From the NCBI GenBank assembly GCA_910588145.1, contig CAJUPO010000003.1, positions 161,687 to 225,686 on the forward strand: 64,000 nucleotides of DNA. The letters are read 5' to 3'. Source of the DNA: an uncultured Oscillospiraceae bacterium. Its GTDB lineage: Bacteria > Bacillota > Clostridia > Oscillospirales > Ruminococcaceae. The notes under the pieces were generated by a model, which was not told the DNA's origin, made no database searches, and saw only the letters and a program-made list of their open reading frames with translations. The translations under genes and the position numbers were made by a program. Positions 17,090-25,141 of the stretch are shown here, piece after piece. Each line of letters starts with the position of its first letter. The stretch's first letter is position 1.

Positions 17090-18463
17090 ATGGACAGTAA
17101 AATTCCATATAAAATTTATCTTGACGAAAATGAAATGCCAAAACAATGGTATAACGTAAGAGCTGATATGAAAATTAAGCCTGCACCGCTTCTTAATCCA
17201 GCTACAATGAAACCTATGACTCTTGAGGAACTAAGCGGAGTTTTCTGTACAGAACTTGCAAAGCAGGAACTTGATAATGATACTGCTTATTTTGATATAC
17301 CTGATGAGATATGTGATTTTTATAAAATGTATCGTCCGTCTCCCCTCGTACGTGCATATTTTCTGGAAAAAGCTCTCGGCACCCCAGCTAAAATATATTA
17401 TAAATTTGAAGGCAATAATACTTCCGGAAGTCATAAGCTAAACAGTGCAATTGCCCAGGCTTATTATGCTAAACAGCAGGGTCTGAAGGGCGTAACAACA
17501 GAAACAGGCGCTGGACAATGGGGTACTGCTCTTTCAATGGCTTGCTCTTATTTTGATCTTGACTGCAAGGTTTTCATGGTTAAGGTTTCATACGAACAGA
17601 AGCCTTTCAGACGTGAAGTCATGAGAACATACGGAGCTTCTGTAACTCCTTCACCATCTGAAACTACTAATGTAGGTAAAAAAATTCTTCAGCAGCATCC
17701 GGGAACATCCGGTTCTTTGGGCTGTGCAATTTCAGAAGCTGTTGAAACTGCTGTTTCAAGCGAAGGATACAGATACGTTTTAGGATCTGTTTTATCACAG
17801 GTTCTGCTTCACCAGTCAATAATCGGTCTTGAATCCATGGCGGCTTGCGATAAGTATGATATAAAGCCTGATATTATTATTGGCTGCGCTGGAGGGGGTT
17901 CCAATCTCGGCGGTCTTATTTCTCCTTTTATGGGAAGAAAACTCAGAGGCGAAGCTGACTATAAGTTTATTGCTGTTGAACCGGCTTCATGTCCGTCAAT
18001 GACAAGAGGAACATATGCATATGATTTTTGTGATACCGGAATGGTTTGTCCGCTGTCAAAAATGTACACGCTTGGAAGCGGATTTATTCCATCAGCAAAT
18101 CATGCCGGAGGTCTCCGCTATCACGGTATGAGCAGTGTGGTTTCTGAGCTTTATAATGAAGGGCTTATTGAAGCTAAATCAGTTGACCAGACATCTGTAT
18201 TTGACGCTGCAACTATGTTTGCAAGAATTGAAGGAACTCTTCCTGCACCGGAAAGCAGTCATGCTATCAGAGCAGCAATTGACGAAGCTTTAAAATGCAA
18301 GGAAACTGGAGAAGAAAAGACAATTCTGTTTGGTCTTACCGGCACAGGATATTTTGATATGGCTGCATATCAGAAATATAATGACGGTGTAATGTCCGAT
18401 TATATTCCGACAGATAAGGAACTTGCAGAAAGTATAGCAAAAATGCCAAAGGTTGAATTATAA
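17090..18463 (+). CDS. trpB: TrpB2-type tryptophan synthase beta chain (PLP enzyme)
   Basis: 457 residues, longer than ordinary TrpB (about 400), as is usual for the TrpB2 group. It should condense indole and serine to tryptophan. GNNTSGSHKLNSA contains the PLP lysine (Lys116). ETGAGQWG and the phosphate loop CAGGGSNLGG are present, and the N-terminal region replaces the TrpA contact helix with the TrpB2-type segment. No trpA or other trp gene is nearby, so it may salvage indole or act with a distant TrpA. It has its own promoter and terminator. Confidence 0.92.
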   Translation: MDSKIPYKIYLDENEMPKQWYNVRADMKIKPAPLLNPATMKPMTLEELSGVFCTELAKQELDNDTAYFDIPDEICDFYKMYRPSPLVRAYFLEKALGTPAKIYYKFEGNNTSGSHKLNSAIAQAYYAKQQGLKGVTTETGAGQWGTALSMACSYFDLDCKVFMVKVSYEQKPFRREVMRTYGASVTPSPSETTNVGKKILQQHPGTSGSLGCAISEAVETAVSSEGYRYVLGSVLSQVLLHQSIIGLESMAACDKYDIKPDIIIGCAGGGSNLGGLISPFMGRKLRGEADYKFIAVEPASCPSMTRGTYAYDFCDTGMVCPLSKMYTLGSGFIPSANHAGGLRYHGMSSVVSELYNEGLIEAKSVDQTSVFDAATMFARIEGTLPAPESSHAIRAAIDEALKCKETGEEKTILFGLTGTGYFDMAAYQKYNDGVMSDYIPTDKELAESIAKMPKVEL

Positions 18464-18470
18464 TATTTTT

Positions 18471-18500
18471 AAGAACGCCTAATTCAAGGCGTTCTTTTTT
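18471..18500 (+). terminator. Terminator of trpB2
   Basis: AAGAACGCCT pairs with AGGCGTTCTT, then a T-run. Confidence 0.9.
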
Positions 18501-18506
18501 CAAAAG

Positions 18507-18534
18507 AAAAACGGCAGAATATTCTGCCGTTTTA
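18507..18534 (-). terminator. Terminator of metK
   Basis: AAAACGGCAGAAT pairs with ATTCTGCCGTTTT; the minus strand continues with T-rich sequence just after the metK stop. Confidence 0.85.
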
Positions 18535-18545
18535 TTTGTTTATAT

Positions 18546-19733
18546 TTAAAGCTCTGCAAGCTCAGCCTTAATAGCGTCAATCTTATCTGTTTTTTCCCAG
18601 GTAACACCCAAATCTTCACGTCCCATATGTCCGTATGCTGCAAGCTTTCTATACTGCGGTTTCTTCAAGTCAAGCATCTTTATAATAGATGACGGTCTTA
18701 AATCGAATACCTTGTCAACAGCAGCAGACAGCTTGTCCTCATCAACCTTACCCGTTCCAAAGGTATCAACAAGAACTGAAACTGGTTTTGCTACACCTAT
18801 TGCATACGCCAACTGAACCTCGCACTTGTCTGCTAATCCGGCTGCTACAATGTTTTTGGCAATGTATCTTGCCGCATAAGCTGCTGAACGGTCAACCTTG
18901 GTTGGGTCCTTACCAGAAAAGGCGCCGCCTCCGTGACGGGAATATCCGCCGTATGTATCTACAATAATTTTACGTCCGGTAAGACCGCTGTCACCCTGAG
19001 GACCACCGGTAACAAATCTTCCGGTTGGGTTAATATAATACTTTGTATCCCCGTCAACAAGTTCAGCGGGAACAATTGGCTTTATTACATATTCCATTAT
19101 ATCTTTTTTAATCTGTTCAAGCTGAATTTCAGGCGCATGCTGTGAGGAAACAACAATTGTTTCGATTCGTACAGGCTTATCACCGTCATATTCAACTGTT
19201 ACCTGAGTTTTTCCGTCCGGACGCAGATATCTTAAGGTTCCGTCTTTTCTTACCGCAGTCAGCTTTAAAGCAAGCTTATGGGCAAGCGAAATAGGCATAG
19301 GCATAAGCTCCGGTGTTTCATTGCAGGCATATCCAAACATAAGTCCCTGATCTCCGGCACCAGTAGAATTATCGTCAGATATTTCACCCTCTTTGGATTC
19401 AAGAGCTTCATTAACGCCCATTGCAATATCAGCAGATTGTTCATCTATTGTTGTCATAACAGCGCAGGTATGTCCGTCAAAACCAAACTTAGCCCTGTCA
19501 TAGCCTATATTTACAATAACGTCCCTTGCTATTTTCGGTATATCGGCATAAGCTTTAGTGCTGATTTCGCCCATACACATTACCATACCTGTTGTACAAA
19601 CTGTTTCGCAGGCAACTCTTGAATCAGGGTCCTGTTCAAGAAGTGCGTCAAGCACTGCGTCAGAAATCTGGTCACAGATTTTGTCAGGATGCCCCTCGGT
19701 AACTGATTCTGAAGTAAAGAATTTTTTTGCCAT
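18546..19733 (-). CDS. metK: S-adenosylmethionine synthetase
   Basis: 395 residues, normal size. It makes S-adenosylmethionine from methionine and ATP. Visible signatures are VTEGHPDKICDQISD (ATP/metal site), GAGDQGLMFGYA (hexapeptide loop region) and GGGAFSGKDPTKVDRS (P-loop-like signature). It lies under a complete SAM-I riboswitch, so its product shuts off its own transcription. It is a single-gene unit with its own promoter (19949-19977). Confidence 0.98.
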   Translation of the reverse strand: MAKKFFTSESVTEGHPDKICDQISDAVLDALLEQDPDSRVACETVCTTGMVMCMGEISTKAYADIPKIARDVIVNIGYDRAKFGFDGHTCAVMTTIDEQSADIAMGVNEALESKEGEISDDNSTGAGDQGLMFGYACNETPELMPMPISLAHKLALKLTAVRKDGTLRYLRPDGKTQVTVEYDGDKPVRIETIVVSSQHAPEIQLEQIKKDIMEYVIKPIVPAELVDGDTKYYINPTGRFVTGGPQGDSGLTGRKIIVDTYGGYSRHGGGAFSGKDPTKVDRSAAYAARYIAKNIVAAGLADKCEVQLAYAIGVAKPVSVLVDTFGTGKVDEDKLSAAVDKVFDLRPSSIIKMLDLKKPQYRKLAAYGHMGREDLGVTWEKTDKIDAIKAELAEL

Positions 19734-19779
19734 TGATATTCTCCTTTTAAAAATATTCAGAAAACTTCACCTATTTAAA

Positions 19780-19810
19780 AGAAAAAGCATCCGAAATAAC
19801 ATCCGAATGC
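19780..19810 (-). terminator. Riboswitch-controlled terminator of the metK leader
   Basis: On the minus strand, GCATTCGGA pairs with TTCGGATGC (two G-T pairs), followed by TTTTTCTTTT. It is the expression platform of the SAM-I aptamer directly upstream. Confidence 0.9.
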
Positions 19811-19827
19811 AGTGATTTTATAAAAAA

Positions 19828-19931
19828 TCCTCATCTCTCGGATAAACCGCAGGAATTAGCACCTTTCTTGCTAAAGCAATTAGGTTGCCGGGCTTCATAG
19901 GACCTGTTCCTCCACCGCTCTTGATAAGGCG
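19828..19931 (-). promoter_or_regulatory. SAM-I (S-box) riboswitch
   Basis: The minus strand carries the S-box landmarks in order: CTTATCAAGAG, GGTGGAGGAA, CCTATGAAGCCCGGCAACC, GGTGCTAATTCC and GAGAGATGAGG. Binding of S-adenosylmethionine favours the downstream terminator, giving feedback control of metK. Confidence 0.97.
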
Positions 19932-19948
19932 AAAATTTTTCTGTTTAT

Positions 19949-19977
19949 ATTATATACCATTGTGTTTTCTTTGTCAA
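19949..19977 (-). promoter_or_regulatory. Promoter of metK
   Basis: On the minus strand, TTGACA (19977-19972), 17 bases, TATAAT (19954-19949), just ahead of the riboswitch. Confidence 0.85.
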
Positions 19978-20000
19978 TATAAATTGAAAAAAGTATAAAA

Positions 20001-20033
20001 AAATCACTACTGACTTTAAGTCAATAGTGATTT
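20001..20033 (-). terminator. Terminator of the CD1247-type gene
   Basis: On the minus strand, AAATCACTATTGACTT pairs with AGTCAGTAGTGATTT with one mismatch, followed by a T-run. Confidence 0.85.
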
Positions 20034-20061
20034 CAATACTATAAATAAGAATCAGATTTTA

Positions 20062-20523
20062 TTAATTTTCCTCTGATTCTTCAGCGTCTGCAAGCTCAAT
20101 GTCATTAAAATCGAATTCAAGATTAAGTCCGCAGTTAGGACAGTCAATTGAACCCTCTTCAAGCATATACTCATCAAGTATTACAGTATCGCCGCAGCCG
20201 GGACAGCAAACTTCATAAAGCTCATCACTGTCAAAGTCAAAATCGTCATCGTCACACTCATCGCAATCACATTCGCAATCGCAGTCACAATCATTCTCAT
20301 CGAAATCGTAAAGATCTTCTTCAACATCACCGAGATCGGAGTCAAGAATATCGCAGAGTTCAGAAAGCTCGTCTACCTGTGACTGAAGATCGTCAATATA
20401 CATAACCATCTCATTCATCACATCTGCCATCTGAAGCAGAGCCTTTCCTTCCTTTGTAGACGAATCAATATCAAGACCGTCAATTAATCCCTGCAAATAA
20501 GACATTTTTTCACCAAGCTTCAT
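20062..20523 (-). CDS. CD1247-type zinc-ribbon protein with Cys/Asp-rich linker
   Basis: 153 residues. The N-terminal helical part (1-60, KMSYLQGLIDGLDIDSSTKE) matches the CD1247 N-terminal domain found in clostridia. The middle is an unusual alternating Asp/Cys run (about 78-96, DCDCDCECDC). The C-terminus has a zinc ribbon with CPGCGD and CPNCG. The function is unknown; metal binding is inferred from the cysteines. It lies 36 bases after efp on the same strand and shares its transcript. Confidence 0.8.
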   Translation of the reverse strand: MKLGEKMSYLQGLIDGLDIDSSTKEGKALLQMADVMNEMVMYIDDLQSQVDELSELCDILDSDLGDVEEDLYDFDENDCDCDCECDCDECDDDDFDFDSDELYEVCCPGCGDTVILDEYMLEEGSIDCPNCGLNLEFDFNDIELADAEESEEN

Positions 20524-20559
20524 TGTAAAACCTCCTAAAATTAAAATATAGGTTTAAAC

Positions 20560-21117
20560 TTATGCTCTTTCCATGTATTCGCCTGTTCTTGTATCAATTC
20601 TAACCATATCATCCTGATTTATAAATAAAGGAACTCTGATTTCTGCACCTGTTTCAAGTGTAGCAGGCTTTGTAGCATTAGTTGCTGTGTCGCCCTTTAT
20701 ACCAGGTTCAGTTTCAGTAACAGCAAGCTCTACAAAAGTAGGAGGCTCAACTGCAAAAACATTGCCCTTATAGGAACAGATCTTGCAGATCATTTCTTCC
20801 TTTACAAACTTAAAGTTATCTCCAAGAACATCAGCGCCGATTGGCACCTGCTCATATGTTTCCATATCCATAAAGTAATAAAGCTGACCGTCATTGTAAG
20901 AATACTGCATATCCTTTCTTTCAATGAAAGCAGTCGGATATTTATCGGTAGGGTTGAATGAACGTTCAACAACCGCACCTGTTATAACATTCTTAAATTT
21001 TGTTCTTACGAAAGCTGCACCCTTACCAGGCTTAACATGCTGAAATTCAATTACCTGAACAACATTTCCATCAAGTTCAAATGTCACGCCGTTTCTGAAA
21101 TCGCCTGCTGTAATCAT
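20560..21117 (-). CDS. efp: Translation elongation factor P
   Basis: 185 residues, normal size. It rescues ribosomes stalled at consecutive prolines. The N-terminal KOW-like domain carries the modified loop HVKPGKGAAFVRTK with Lys at 32, the position modified in many bacteria. Two OB domains follow, ending RIDTRTGEYMERA, the standard C-terminal signature. It has its own promoter (21168-21196) and a GGAGGT ribosome site. None of the known EF-P modification enzymes lies nearby. Confidence 0.98.
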   Translation of the reverse strand: MITAGDFRNGVTFELDGNVVQVIEFQHVKPGKGAAFVRTKFKNVITGAVVERSFNPTDKYPTAFIERKDMQYSYNDGQLYYFMDMETYEQVPIGADVLGDNFKFVKEEMICKICSYKGNVFAVEPPTFVELAVTETEPGIKGDTATNATKPATLETGAEIRVPLFINQDDMVRIDTRTGEYMERA

Positions 21118-21167
21118 AAAATACCTCCAAAAAATAACATACTAATAATAGTTGTAACTTATTTATA

Positions 21168-21196
21168 ATAATACTACAAAATGACTTTTTTTGCAA
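21168..21196 (-). promoter_or_regulatory. Promoter of efp
   Basis: On the minus strand, TTGCAA (21196-21191), 17 bases, TATTAT (21173-21168). Confidence 0.65.
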
Positions 21197-21203
21197 TACC
21201 CTT

Positions 21204-22268
21204 TTATAAAATTATCATATTTTTAGGGCATTTTGTTAAATTTACACATGATTTTTCAGTAACAACAACGAAATCCTCGATTCTCACTCCAAATTCACCA
21301 GGCAGATAAATCCCTGGTTCAACCGTCACTACCATATTTTCTTCAAGAACTGTTTTTGACCGAATTGACGCTGTGGGATACTCATGTATTTCCATTCCCA
21401 CTCCGTGACCGAGAGCGTGACCGAAGTAATCCCCGTAACCTGCACTGCTGATTATTTCTCTTGCCGCATTATCGAGTTCTTCTCCGGTAATTCCAGCCTT
21501 TACAAAGGAAATTGCCGCTTGCTGTGCCTCAAGCACCTTGTTATATATTTCGGTCATCTTTTCAGACGGCTGTCCCACGCAAACGGTTCTTGTCATATCG
21601 CTGTGATATCCGTCCACGACTGCTCCGAAATCCATCAGCACAAAATCGCCGTTCTTAACTTTAGTATCCCCCGGAACGCCATGGGGCATAGACGTATTGG
21701 CTCCTGTAAGCACGATAGTTTCAAAGGAAAGTTCTTCTGCTCCCCCCTGAAGCATATAACTATCAAGCATAAGTGAAATTGCCCGTTCAGTTTTTCCAGG
21801 CTCAATAAATTTCAAAATTTTATCAAAAGCCTCTTCAGCGATACGCTGTGCTTTAGTAATTCTTTCTATCTCATCAGGAAATTTAACAGTACGCATATCA
21901 TAAATGCCACGGCTTAAATCATCATTGTCAATAAATTCAAATTCTGGAAGGCTTCTTTTCATCATATTCAGCCGGCTTACAGTCATATCCATAGATTCCA
22001 CGGCAACAGTCTTAACGCCATGCTCTTTAAATATATCGTTAAGCTGTTTAGAAAGATTATCTGACTGTTTTATAACGGTACAATTTTTAACAGTTTTTTC
22101 CGCCTTTTCAATATATCTAAAATCTATTATTAAGCAGGCTTCTTCACGAAAAACAACTACAATTCCCGCAGAGGATTTCATACCTGTAAAATATCTTCTG
22201 TTAACATCCGACGTAATCAAAGCGGCGTCAGCTCCGTCCGGCAATCTGAATCCCTTTAGTCTATCCAT
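21204..22268 (-). CDS. M24 family Xaa-Pro aminopeptidase/dipeptidase
   Basis: 354 residues: a creatinase-type N-terminal domain (about 1-125) and a pita-bread M24 catalytic domain. The metal ligands are visible in MDFGAVVDGYHSDMTRT (two Asp), GHALGHGVG (His), VEPGIY (Glu) and VRIEDF (Glu). It removes N-terminal residues preceding proline. It overlaps aroQ by eight bases and sits just before efp; PepQ-efp pairing is common in Firmicutes and fits a proline theme. Confidence 0.93.
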   Translation of the reverse strand: MDRLKGFRLPDGADAALITSDVNRRYFTGMKSSAGIVVVFREEACLIIDFRYIEKAEKTVKNCTVIKQSDNLSKQLNDIFKEHGVKTVAVESMDMTVSRLNMMKRSLPEFEFIDNDDLSRGIYDMRTVKFPDEIERITKAQRIAEEAFDKILKFIEPGKTERAISLMLDSYMLQGGAEELSFETIVLTGANTSMPHGVPGDTKVKNGDFVLMDFGAVVDGYHSDMTRTVCVGQPSEKMTEIYNKVLEAQQAAISFVKAGITGEELDNAAREIISSAGYGDYFGHALGHGVGMEIHEYPTASIRSKTVLEENMVVTVEPGIYLPGEFGVRIEDFVVVTEKSCVNLTKCPKNMIIL

Positions 22269-22695
22269 TATACTTCACCAATGCGTCCATAGCCATAAGG
22301 TAACTGCTTAAACCGAATCCTGAAATACTGCCGCAGCATACCGGACCAATTACAGATTTGCTTCTAAATTCATCGCGGGCAAAAACATTGCTGATGTGAA
22401 CCTCTACAACCGGAATTTTCACTGCTGATATTGCATCCCTGATAGCATAACTGTAATGCGTATAAGCGCCGGCATTGATAACAACACCGTCAAAGCTTTT
22501 TCTTGCATTGTGAAGCTTATCTATAATAGCGCCCTCATGGTTGGACTGAAAAATCTCACATTTAGCTCCCAGTTCCTCAGCTTTGTCCATTATCAGGGTA
22601 GTAAGAAATTCATAGGATTCATCTCCGTAAATCCCAGGTTCTCTTTCCCCGAGTAAATTTAGATTAGGACCGTTTATAACAAGAATTTTTTTCAT
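22261..22695 (-). CDS. aroQ: Type II 3-dehydroquinate dehydratase
   Basis: 144 residues, the normal size when started at the ATG of MKKILVINGPNLN; the earlier in-frame ATG would overlap the upstream gene. It dehydrates 3-dehydroquinate in the shikimate pathway. The signatures NGPNLNLLGEREPGIYG, QSNHEGAIIDKLH, INAGAYTHYSYAIRDA and EVHISN are all present. The other aro genes are not in this window. It lies between the M24 peptidase and the AP-endonuclease-like gene, with short overlaps. Confidence 0.95.
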   Translation of the reverse strand: MKKILVINGPNLNLLGEREPGIYGDESYEFLTTLIMDKAEELGAKCEIFQSNHEGAIIDKLHNARKSFDGVVINAGAYTHYSYAIRDAISAVKIPVVEVHISNVFARDEFRSKSVIGPVCCGSISGFGLSSYLMAMDALVKYNG

Positions 22696-22702
22696 ATATA
22701 TA

Positions 22703-23566
22703 TCATATCCTTTCGGTATCAAAGCTCATATAGCTTTTCTTCATTGTCAGTGCGTCCTCTGCCTGAGTACCGGCGCTTTCGCATATAAATACCGGTGAAA
22801 GATCCTTTTGCGCCACAAGCTCCATAAGAGGTTCAAATTCCGGTCCGTATACGCTGTCCTCAAAAGTCAGGTGCTTTTTTTCTCCGCCCGGATCAGTATA
22901 CATAATTTTTGAAAAGTGACTGTGAAAAATTTTAAGCCTGTCCGTCCCCAGTTGGTTTTCAATCTTATTAAGTATATCAAGATAATCTTCTCTGCCCTTT
23001 ATTCCGCCCAAGGTCCTTGCATTAAGATGCCCAAAATCTATACAAGGGATAAACGTATCGTCAATCTGACAGAGTCTGAGAACTTCTTCAAGATTCCCAA
23101 GCTGATTGACCTTTCCCATGGTTTCAGGACAAAAATGAACGGCTTCATAGCCCCGTGCGACCGCCTCCTGCCTTGCATTTTTCAGCGTTTCCTCAGCATA
23201 ACACATTGCTTCTTCACGGCTCATTTTTGAACATGAACCGCTGTGTATAACTATTCTGTCAGCGCCGATTTTAAGCGCTGCCTCACAGCTTTGCAATATG
23301 TAATTAATACTGTTGCTGCGCTTTTCCTCATCAATTGACGAAAGTGATATAAAATATGGGGCATGCAGAGATAAGCTGATTTTATGTTCCTGCGCCCTTT
23401 TCCTTAAACTATCTGCAAGTTTATCAGATACCCTAACGCCTCTTCCGCATTGGTATTCATAATGGTCAAGCCCCATCTTTTTAAGAAATTCCGGAGCTTC
23501 AACTGTTGATTTATATTTGGCAGAAAAACTTTCCGAATTTCCCGCCGGACCAAATTTTGCTCCCAC
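22703..23566 (-). CDS. Endonuclease IV-like TIM-barrel protein
   Basis: 287 residues. It resembles endonuclease IV (Nfo), which cuts at abasic sites. Metal-site histidines and acids appear in LSLHAPYFISL, IVIHSGS, CPETMG, CIDFGHLNA, FHSHFSK and ICESAG, in the expected order. The usual family sequences are partly altered (for example HTSHL-type elements), so it may be a diverged AP-endonuclease 2 group enzyme. Translation starts at GTG behind AGGAGG. Confidence 0.85.
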   Translation of the reverse strand: MGAKFGPAGNSESFSAKYKSTVEAPEFLKKMGLDHYEYQCGRGVRVSDKLADSLRKRAQEHKISLSLHAPYFISLSSIDEEKRSNSINYILQSCEAALKIGADRIVIHSGSCSKMSREEAMCYAEETLKNARQEAVARGYEAVHFCPETMGKVNQLGNLEEVLRLCQIDDTFIPCIDFGHLNARTLGGIKGREDYLDILNKIENQLGTDRLKIFHSHFSKIMYTDPGGEKKHLTFEDSVYGPEFEPLMELVAQKDLSPVFICESAGTQAEDALTMKKSYMSFDTERI

Positions 23567-23580
23567 AAAGTCCTCCTGAT

Positions 23581-24084
23581 TTATACTTTATTATCAAATT
23601 CTATTATTTTTTCAGCAAGATCATAAAATTCTTTTATTCCAATAAACTGATTAGATACGCATATTTTATGTTCATCACACATATGAAAAATCATTCCGTT
23701 CGAATTGCGGTAAGCTTTGATTATCTGATTATATTCATATTGACGCTTTACACCAAAAATATTTTTTATAGTAAAGCCTTTTAAGGAATATTCAAAGCTT
23801 TTATTCAAATATGAGGCAATAAGCCTTAATCCGAAAAGTGCAAAAGCCGCAGAAAAAATAAGATTTTCATTTTCATCATTTTTTCTGTTTACAATTAGCC
23901 ACGGAATAAAAAATGCTGCTGACACCATAACATAAAATAATCCGTTATAAAGATTATTTTTCCCAATTCTAAGATTTTTAGAATTTTTTCTTGACTGTCT
24001 GTACTCCAATCTGCTGAAAAGAGGATCACATACAACCGCCGAAACAAAAACCGCAGCAGCAGCTAACAAAAGTTTACCAATCAT
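23581..24084 (-). CDS. Membrane protein of unknown function
   Basis: 167 residues from the ATG of MIGKLL, which has GGAGG upstream (spacing 14, rather long). An upstream in-frame ATG at 24117 would overlap yqeG and place GGAGG inside the gene. Hydrophobic segments lie at about 2-20, 48-66 and 76-92. A C-terminal soluble region (about 95-165, SLKGFTIKNIFG...YEYNQIIKAYRN) looks like a small PH-like domain of the kind found in clostridial membrane proteins. I cannot name a function. It is packed between nfo-like and yqeG genes. Confidence 0.7.
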   Translation of the reverse strand: MIGKLLLAAAAVFVSAVVCDPLFSRLEYRQSRKNSKNLRIGKNNLYNGLFYVMVSAAFFIPWLIVNRKNDENENLIFSAAFALFGLRLIASYLNKSFEYSLKGFTIKNIFGVKRQYEYNQIIKAYRNSNGMIFHMCDEHKICVSNQFIGIKEFYDLAEKIIEFDNKV

Positions 24085-24113
24085 TTTACTTTCAACTTCC
24101 TCCGGTATGCACG

Positions 24114-24599
24114 TCATTTGCTGAATTTCGGCAGAAAGGGTTTTTCAGCCCATCGTTTAAATCTGAAAAATCTTGTTTTTTCGTGCTCTATGGGGGACAC
24201 ATAGATACCTTTTATTCTCTTAAGATTTGCTCCCAGTATATCAGTAAAAATCTGATCTCCTACCGCCGCAAGCTGAGAAAAAGGTATCCCCATTAATTTC
24301 TGAGCACGGTTAAATCCGCTTGAAAGAGGTTTCTTACCTTCACAAATAAACTCAAGTCCCAGCATATCTGCAAAAGGCTTCACCCGAGGAGGATGATTAT
24401 TTGAAACAATAACCATTTTTACTCCTGATTCAAGTATATGCTTTATCCAATCAATCACCCCATTTGCAGGCTTGGGATTATCATGGGTTGTAAGCGTATT
24501 GTCAAGGTCAAGCAAAAGTCCTTTAATATTCTCTTCTTTTAGAAATTCAGGAGTAATTTCAAGTACGCTTTTAAAAGCAAAATCTGCTCTGAACAGCAT
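24114..24599 (-). CDS. YqeG family HAD phosphatase
   Basis: 161 residues from the ATG of MLFRADF, ten bases after GAGAGG. HAD class IIIA motifs are visible: LLLDLDNTLTTHD (motif I, nucleophile Asp), MVIVSNN (motif II), GKKP (motif III Lys) and AVGDQIFTDILGAN (motif IV). In Firmicutes YqeG is a small phosphatase of unclear substrate, often near aroE, yqeH, nadD and yqeK. The related genes yhbY, nadD and yqeK are found 6 kb away here. Confidence 0.92.
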   Translation of the reverse strand: MLFRADFAFKSVLEITPEFLKEENIKGLLLDLDNTLTTHDNPKPANGVIDWIKHILESGVKMVIVSNNHPPRVKPFADMLGLEFICEGKKPLSSGFNRAQKLMGIPFSQLAAVGDQIFTDILGANLKRIKGIYVSPIEHEKTRFFRFKRWAEKPFLPKFSK

Positions 24600-24681
24600 A
24601 GATTTACATCCTCTCAATCATATTTATTATACATCAATTCGATGTCGATTTAACACGAAAGAACAAATGACATATAAATGA

Positions 24682-24706
24682 AAAAGCGAGCTTACGCTCG
24701 CTTTTC
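24682..24706 (-). terminator. Terminator of rpsU
   Basis: AAAAGCGAGC pairs with GCTCGCTTTT. Confidence 0.9.
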
Positions 24707-24752
24707 TCACTGTCTCAAAGCTTGTACAACTAATATTGCACAGCCTTACAAA

Positions 24753-24926
24753 TTAATATTTGCGCTTACGAGCTGCCTCAGATTTCTTCTTACGCTTAAC
24801 TGAAGGCTTTTCGTAATGTTCTCTTTTACGAACTTCAGCGATAACGCCATCCTTAGCACATGATCTCTTAAAACGCTTAAGAGCTGTATCTAATGATTCG
24901 TTTTTACCGATACGAACTTCTGCCAC
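24753..24926 (-). CDS. rpsU: Ribosomal protein bS21
   Basis: 57 residues, normal size, starting at GTG behind GGAGG. Earlier in-frame starts would add residues not found in S21. The sequence EVRIGKNESLDTALKRFKR and the basic tail (KRKKKSEAARKRKY) are typical. It belongs to the small subunit near the anti-Shine-Dalgarno end of 16S rRNA. It has its own promoter (25085-25113) and terminator. Confidence 0.97.
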   Translation of the reverse strand: MAEVRIGKNESLDTALKRFKRSCAKDGVIAEVRKREHYEKPSVKRKKKSEAARKRKY

Positions 24927-25084
24927 TGTTTTCCCTCCCTTTGCCGCAAAGACAGAGGTTTTCAGATGCAAAGCGTAAAAACTTTACCCCTGCTTCTAAA
25001 TATATACTAAACAGTTCACATAAAAACTGTCAGCTATCAAACCCATGTACTTCCTGCAACAGCAGAACATTTAAGATATAGTTT

Positions 25085-25113
25085 ATTTTAACATAAACAT
25101 ATGATAAAGTCAA
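25085..25113 (-). promoter_or_regulatory. Promoter of rpsU
   Basis: On the minus strand, TTGACT (25113-25108), 17 bases, TAAAAT (25090-25085), giving a leader of about 150 bases. Confidence 0.75.
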
Positions 25114-25141
25114 GTTTATTTTTGATTACCCGAAAAATTTG

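Noticed and set aside
20270..20300. Short tandem repeat resembling a CRISPR or microsatellite
   Set aside because: The repeat is the codon pattern of the Asp/Cys run in the zinc-ribbon protein; no spacer-repeat structure exists in the window.
24972..25084. Possible leader element between the rpsU promoter and gene
   Set aside because: The roughly 150-base leader has an imperfect CTGTC...GACAG-type pairing only; no recognised ribosomal leader motif.
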